NCBI RefSeq assembly: GCF_947500125.1
Contig: NZ_CANMRA010000014.1
Span: forward strand, 1 to 64,000
Source: an uncultured Kocuria sp.
Lineage (GTDB): Bacteria; Actinomycetota; Actinomycetes; Actinomycetales; Micrococcaceae
Direction: 5' to 3'
DNA length: 64,000 nucleotides
Part shown: positions 60,585 through 64,000 of the stretch, in pieces
How positions within the stretch are numbered: position 1 is the stretch's first letter
Layout: the number at the start of each line of letters is the position of its first letter
Notes under the pieces: model-generated
The model's input: the letters and a program-made list of their open reading frames with translations, nothing else
Database searches by the model: none
What the model was told of the DNA's origin: nothing
Translations under genes and position numbers: made by a program

Positions 60585-60599
60585 ACTAGATTGTCTAGT
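60585..60599. promoter_or_regulatory. MarR-type operator
   Basis: ACTAGA-TTG-TCTAGT is a perfect 6-bp-arm palindrome in an AT-rich divergent spacer, 41 bases before the MarR gene and 93 before the other gene. Its size and position are those of MarR autoregulatory sites. Confidence 0.75.
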
Positions 60600-60639
60600 T
60601 ATCAGCTTTTCTCTTTATCAGATCGCCTACACTGATGCC

Positions 60640-61197
60640 ATGAGCGCACACCCCACGACCTCGTCCGGCTACTGGTACGCCGCCGACGGCGAGCGCCCAC
60701 CGGCCCTGCAGGTACTCGAAGCCCTGCGGGCCTACCGCACGGCCGAGTCCGCCATGCGCCTGCGGACCCGGGAGTCCATGGGCATGGGGGAGAAGGATGT
60801 GCTGGCCCTGCGCTATCTGCTCGAGGCGGACCGCGCCGGGACCCCGCTGAGCCCGCGGGACCTGGCGAGCAAGCTGGGGATCTCCTCGGCCTCCACCACC
60901 ACGCTGCTGGACCGGCTCTCCCGCAGCGGCCACGTGGCGCGCCGTCCGCACCCCACGGACCGGCGGGCGCTGGTGATCGTGGCCACCGAGGAGGCCGACT
61001 GCGAGGTCCGCTCCACCCTCGGAGCCATGCACGAGCGGATGATGCGCGCGGCCCGCGAGCTGAGCGCCGAGGAGGCCGCCACCGTGACCGCCTTCCTGCA
61101 CGCGATGGCCGAGGCGGTCGAGGCCGCCGACGAGCCCCAGCTCGAGGAGCGGGTCGAGGACTGCCGGCAGGCGGCCCCGGACCACGGGGCCGCCTGA
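60640..61197 (+). CDS. MarR-family transcriptional regulator
   Basis: The 185-residue protein has a winged HTH (about residues 50-120): LRYLLEADRAGTPLSPRDLASKLGISSASTTTLLDRLSRSGHVARRPHPTDRRALVIVAT, the classic MarR DNA-binding pattern. ATG 60640 is seven bases after TACACT (60628-60633), a good -10, with no Shine-Dalgarno, so the transcript is probably leaderless. The palindrome 60585-60599 lies at its promoter. It likely represses itself and the divergent cysteine-containing protein. Confidence 0.9.
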   Translation: MSAHPTTSSGYWYAADGERPPALQVLEALRAYRTAESAMRLRTRESMGMGEKDVLALRYLLEADRAGTPLSPRDLASKLGISSASTTTLLDRLSRSGHVARRPHPTDRRALVIVATEEADCEVRSTLGAMHERMMRAARELSAEEAATVTAFLHAMAEAVEAADEPQLEERVEDCRQAAPDHGAA

Positions 61198-61262
61198 GCC
61201 GGGCGCCCCTCCCGCCGGACGCCGCTCGGCCCTCCGTCGACTGCCCGAGGGGCGTCCGACGG

Positions 61263-61308
61263 CGACGCCGGTCCCGGCCCTCCGTGCGGAAGGCCGGGAC
61301 CGGCGTCG
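61263..61308. terminator. Bidirectional terminator between marR and mmsA
   Basis: CGACGCCGGTCCCGGCC (61263-61279) pairs perfectly with GGCCGGGACCGGCGTCG (61292-61308) around a 12-base loop between the convergent genes. Confidence 0.9.
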
Positions 61309-61334
61309 TCGTTCGCGGAGGTCCTGCGGGCCCG

Positions 61335-62894
61335 TCAGTGGGTCGGGAAGCCCAGGTTGATCTGCGACTCCGAGGGCTCGGGCCAGCGCGTGGTCACGAG
61401 CTTGCGGCGGGTGTAGAAGTTGAACGCCTCCGGCCCGTACATGTGGGTGTCGCCGAACAGGGAGTTCTTCCAGCCGCCGAACGAGAACGCGCCGATGGGC
61501 ACCGGGATCGGGACGTTGACCCCCACCATGCCGACCTCGATCTCGAACTCGAACTGCCGGGCGGTCTTGCCGTCACGGGTGAACACCGCCACCCCGTTGG
61601 CGAACTGGTTGGTGTTGATCAGCCGCACGGCCTCCTCGTAGGTGTCCACGCGCACCACGGACAGGACCGGGCCGAAGATCTCCTCGTCGTAGGCCTTCAT
61701 GCCGGGCTTCACGTGGTCCAGCAGCGAGACGCCGGTGAAGAACCCGTCGCCGTCGAACTCCTGCTGGGTGCCGTCGACGACGACGGTCGCGCCCTCGGCG
61801 GAGGCTCCCGTCACGTAGCCGTTGACCCGCTCGAGGGCCTGGGCGGTGATGAGCGGGCCCATCTCCGAGGCCGGGTCGGTGCCGTCGCCGATGGTCAGCC
61901 GCGCGATCCGCTCCTTCAGCCGTTCGATCAGCGGATCGGCCACGTCCCCGACGGTGACGAGCACCGAGACCGCCATGCAGCGCTCGCCGGCGGAGCCGTA
62001 GGCCGCCGAGATCGCGGCGTCCGCGGCCCCGTCCAGATCGGCGTCCGGCATGACCACCATGTGGTTCTTCGCCCCGCCCAGCGCCTGGACGCGCTTGCCG
62101 TGCTGGGCCGAGGTCTCGTAGATGTACTTGGCGATCGGGGTGGAGCCCACGAAGGACACGGCCTTGACCAGCGGATTGGTCAGCAGCTCGTCCACGGCCA
62201 CCTTGTCCCCGTGGACCACGTTGAGCACTCCCGGGGGCAGGCCGGCCTCGGCGAAGGCCTCGGCGATCCACACCGCCGCCGAGGGGTCCCGCTCCGAGGG
62301 CTTGAGGATCACGGTGTTGCCGGCGGCGATCGCGGTCGTGATCATCCACAGCGGGACCATGGCGGGGAAGTTGAACGGCGTGATGCACGCGACCACCCCC
62401 ACCGGCTGGCGGGTCTGGTGGACGTCCACCCCGGTGGCGGCCTGCTCGAGGAACTCGCCCTTCATGTGGTGCATGACCCCCGCGCAGAACTGCACGTTCT
62501 CCAGTCCGCGGGCGACCTCCCCGGCCGCGTCCGAGAGGACCTTGCCGTGCTCGGCGGTGATGATCGCGGCCAGCTCCGGGGTGCGCTCCCGGATGATGTT
62601 CTCGACCTTGAACATGATGGCCGAGCGCTTGGCCATCCCGGTGGCCCGCCAGCCCGGCAGGGCGAGCTCGGCGGCCTCCACGGCGGTGGCGACGTCCTCG
62701 GCGGAGGCCAGCAGCACCTGCTTGGCCACCTGACCGGTCGCGGGGTTGTAGACGTCGGCGGTCCGCTCGGACCCGCCGTGGCGCTTCCCGTCGATGAAGT
62801 GCTCGATGACCTCCCCGACGCCCTGGGGGTCAGGGGTGCCCCGCTCGGCGTCCTGCCGCGCGCGGGTCTCGGCGTCCTGCTTGGTGTTCTGCAT
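61335..62894 (-). CDS. mmsA: CoA-acylating methylmalonate-semialdehyde dehydrogenase
   Basis: The 519-residue aldehyde dehydrogenase has a ~20-residue extra N-terminus, then the MmsA pattern: HFIDGKR.., PVGVVACITPFNFPAMVPLWM, KPSERDPSAAVW, FVGSTPIAKYIYET, GAKNHMVVMPDADL, and the catalytic Cys306 in SAGERCMAVS. It converts (S)-methylmalonate semialdehyde to propionyl-CoA in valine degradation, or malonate semialdehyde to acetyl-CoA. GAGGAGA precedes ATG 62894. The mmsB gene lies 35 bp upstream in the same operon. Confidence 0.94.
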   Translation of the reverse strand: MQNTKQDAETRARQDAERGTPDPQGVGEVIEHFIDGKRHGGSERTADVYNPATGQVAKQVLLASAEDVATAVEAAELALPGWRATGMAKRSAIMFKVENIIRERTPELAAIITAEHGKVLSDAAGEVARGLENVQFCAGVMHHMKGEFLEQAATGVDVHQTRQPVGVVACITPFNFPAMVPLWMITTAIAAGNTVILKPSERDPSAAVWIAEAFAEAGLPPGVLNVVHGDKVAVDELLTNPLVKAVSFVGSTPIAKYIYETSAQHGKRVQALGGAKNHMVVMPDADLDGAADAAISAAYGSAGERCMAVSVLVTVGDVADPLIERLKERIARLTIGDGTDPASEMGPLITAQALERVNGYVTGASAEGATVVVDGTQQEFDGDGFFTGVSLLDHVKPGMKAYDEEIFGPVLSVVRVDTYEEAVRLINTNQFANGVAVFTRDGKTARQFEFEIEVGMVGVNVPIPVPIGAFSFGGWKNSLFGDTHMYGPEAFNFYTRRKLVTTRWPEPSESQINLGFPTH

Positions 62895-62929
62895 GGTGTT
62901 CTCCTCGGTCGTGGTGGTCTCGGCGCCGC

Positions 62930-63850
62930 TCAGGCCTGGTCCGGGTCCCAGCCCTGGATCTTCCCGTCCGGCGCGGCGTACTTGGTGATGAGGGAGCAGT
63001 CCTTGTCCCCGAGGCCCTCGTCGATGAGCTGCTGGAGCCTCTCGGCCACGAGCTCCGCGGCGGGCAGCTGCACGCCGGTCTGCTCGCCCGCCATGAGGGC
63101 CAGGCCGGCGTCCTTGGCGGCGAGGGTGGCGCTGAAGGTGGCCTCGAAGTTCTTGTTGGCCGCGGCGGAGTCCACGATCCCGGGCACGGGGTACCAGGTC
63201 TGCAGCGCCCAGGAGTTGCCGGAGGACACCGAGGCGATGTCCCAGAACACCTGGGGGTCCAGACCCAGCCGGTCGGCGAGCACGGAGCCCTCGGCGCAGG
63301 CCTCGAGGCAGATGAACAGCATCATGTTGTTGACGATCTTGGCGGCCTGGCCCGTGCCGGCGTGGCCCGTGGCCACGATCTTGCGGGCCATGGGCTCGAT
63401 GAACGTCCGGGCCTGCTCGACGACGTCGGGCTTCCCGCCGACCATGAAGGTCAGGGTGGCCGCGGCCGCGCCGCTGATCCCGCCGGAGACCGGCGCGTCC
63501 ACGAAGCGGAAGCCGGCGTCCTCGGCCGCCTGGTGGAGGTGCTCCGCGGTCTCCACGTCGATCGTGGAACTGTCGATGAGCAGCGCGTCCTTGGGTGCGA
63601 GCGCGATGACGCCGCTGTCGCCGAGGTAGACGGCGCGGGCGTGCTCGCCCTTGGGGAGCATCGTGAACACGACCTCGGCGCCCTGCAGCGCCTCCTCCAG
63701 CGTGTCGAAGGTCTGCACTCCGTGGTCGCGGGCGGCCGCCATGGCGGTGGCGCTGACGTCGTGGCCGCGGACGTCGTGGCCCGCCTTGACGAGGTTGCCG
63801 GACATCGGGTTGCCCATGTGGCCGAGGCCGATCCAGGTGATGGTGGTCAT
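62930..63850 (-). CDS. mmsB: 3-hydroxyisobutyrate dehydrogenase
   Basis: The 306-residue beta-hydroxyacid dehydrogenase has WIGLGHMGNPMSGNLVKAGHDVRGHD (NAD-binding Rossmann motif), FVDAPVSGGISGAAAATLTFMVGG (substrate loop), and GTGQAAKIVNNMML with the catalytic Lys. It oxidises 3-hydroxyisobutyrate to methylmalonate semialdehyde, the substrate of the neighbouring MmsA. ATG 63850 overlaps a TGA of an upstream open frame (ATGA) that runs to the window edge, so an upstream gene may be coupled. Confidence 0.94.
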   Translation of the reverse strand: MTTITWIGLGHMGNPMSGNLVKAGHDVRGHDVSATAMAAARDHGVQTFDTLEEALQGAEVVFTMLPKGEHARAVYLGDSGVIALAPKDALLIDSSTIDVETAEHLHQAAEDAGFRFVDAPVSGGISGAAAATLTFMVGGKPDVVEQARTFIEPMARKIVATGHAGTGQAAKIVNNMMLFICLEACAEGSVLADRLGLDPQVFWDIASVSSGNSWALQTWYPVPGIVDSAAANKNFEATFSATLAAKDAGLALMAGEQTGVQLPAAELVAERLQQLIDEGLGDKDCSLITKYAAPDGKIQGWDPDQA

Positions 63851-63875
63851 CGGGGAGTCCCTTCTGCAAGGTCTA

Positions 63876-63965
63876 GAACTGCGGGGTCGTGAACTGCGGT
63901 GTGCCGAACTGCGGGGTCGTGAACTGCGGTGTGCCGAACTGCGGGGTCGTGAACTGCGGGGTGTC
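63876..63965 (-). repeat. 15-bp tandem repeat, six copies, at the window end
   Basis: GAACTGCGGGGTCGT and GAACTGCGGTGTGCC alternate with a 15-bp period at 63876, 63891, 63906, 63921 and 63936, and a sixth, variant copy is at 63951. This gives a 30-bp higher-order unit. On the minus strand two frames are open through it to base 64000. One yields repeats of Thr-Pro-Gln-Phe. The other yields His-Asp-Pro-Ala-Val and ends in TGA overlapping the mmsB ATG. It probably encodes or follows the C-terminus of an upstream gene cut by the window. Confidence 0.85.
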
Positions 63966-64000
63966 GCGAGGTGGGGTCATGCGCAGCGCGCCCAGCGGCG

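Noticed and set aside
63876-63965. Regular repeats resembling a small CRISPR array
   Set aside because: Units are contiguous with a 15-bp period and no unique spacers, so it is a plain tandem repeat. The same holds for the arrays at 2585, 41903 and 49766.

Overview
The window is a very GC-rich, densely coded chromosome segment. Gene content (lipomannan-type mannosyltransferases, paired HGSNAT/DUF418 membrane acyltransferases, MMPL exporter, NAGGN amidotransferase, many ATGA/GTGA stop-start overlaps, probable leaderless genes) fits a Gram-positive actinobacterium. Micrococcaceae such as Kocuria is my best guess, but this is inference and not a database match. I see no tRNA, rRNA, CRISPR array, insertion sequence or prophage.

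Layout. 0-7.2 kb: a four-helix membrane protein with a 60-bp coding repeat, an AraC regulator, a TetR regulator with a double operator just upstream, an MMPL exporter, and an N-acetylglutaminylglutamine amidotransferase (osmolyte synthesis). 7.3-21 kb: a nitrogen-scavenging block. A TetR regulator is divergent from two DUF1989 proteins (carboxyguanidine deiminase CgdA/CgdB type), a urea/guanidine carboxylase, and an allophanate hydrolase split into two overlapping genes. It is followed by a carbamoylase-type M20 hydrolase, two membrane proteins (one DUF5058), an M20D amidohydrolase and an amidase. 21-24 kb: Ogt plus an ECF sigma factor, then a sodium:solute symporter that carries the same CTGTC-N4-GACAG palindrome as the guanidine operon. 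24-27 kb: a tripartite tricarboxylate transporter. 27.5-29.2 kb: a universal stress protein and an MFS transporter.

29-42 kb: a cell-envelope region with two HGSNAT/DUF418 paralogues, a SulP sulfate-permease remnant, an OafA-type acyltransferase with an SGNH domain, two GT87-type mannosyltransferases, an MptB-like alpha-1,6-mannosyltransferase and an OmpR-type two-component system. CACA/TGTG repeats, mostly spaced by 11 bp, precede both HGSNAT paralogues and the response-regulator gene, which suggests one regulon.

42-55 kb: an MFS transporter, then a divergent acyl-CoA catabolic cluster. It holds a glutaryl-CoA dehydrogenase on one side. On the other lie an isomerase-like crotonase, a TAXI-TRAP importer, an enoyl-CoA hydratase, a 3-hydroxyacyl-CoA dehydrogenase, a class III CoA-transferase, a thioesterase, an MFS transporter and a second acyl-CoA dehydrogenase. 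Together they could import, activate and oxidise a dicarboxylate such as glutarate to acetoacetyl-CoA. 55-61 kb: two strong hairpins, a LysR regulator, a shortened acetamidase/formamidase paralogue, a full-length one with a Tat signal, DoxX, a 64-residue membrane protein, an unrecognised cysteine-containing protein and a MarR regulator with a palindromic operator. 61-64 kb: the valine-catabolic pair mmsA-mmsB, then a 15-bp tandem repeat at the window edge.

Short tandem repeats with 12-16 bp units recur at gene junctions and gene ends.
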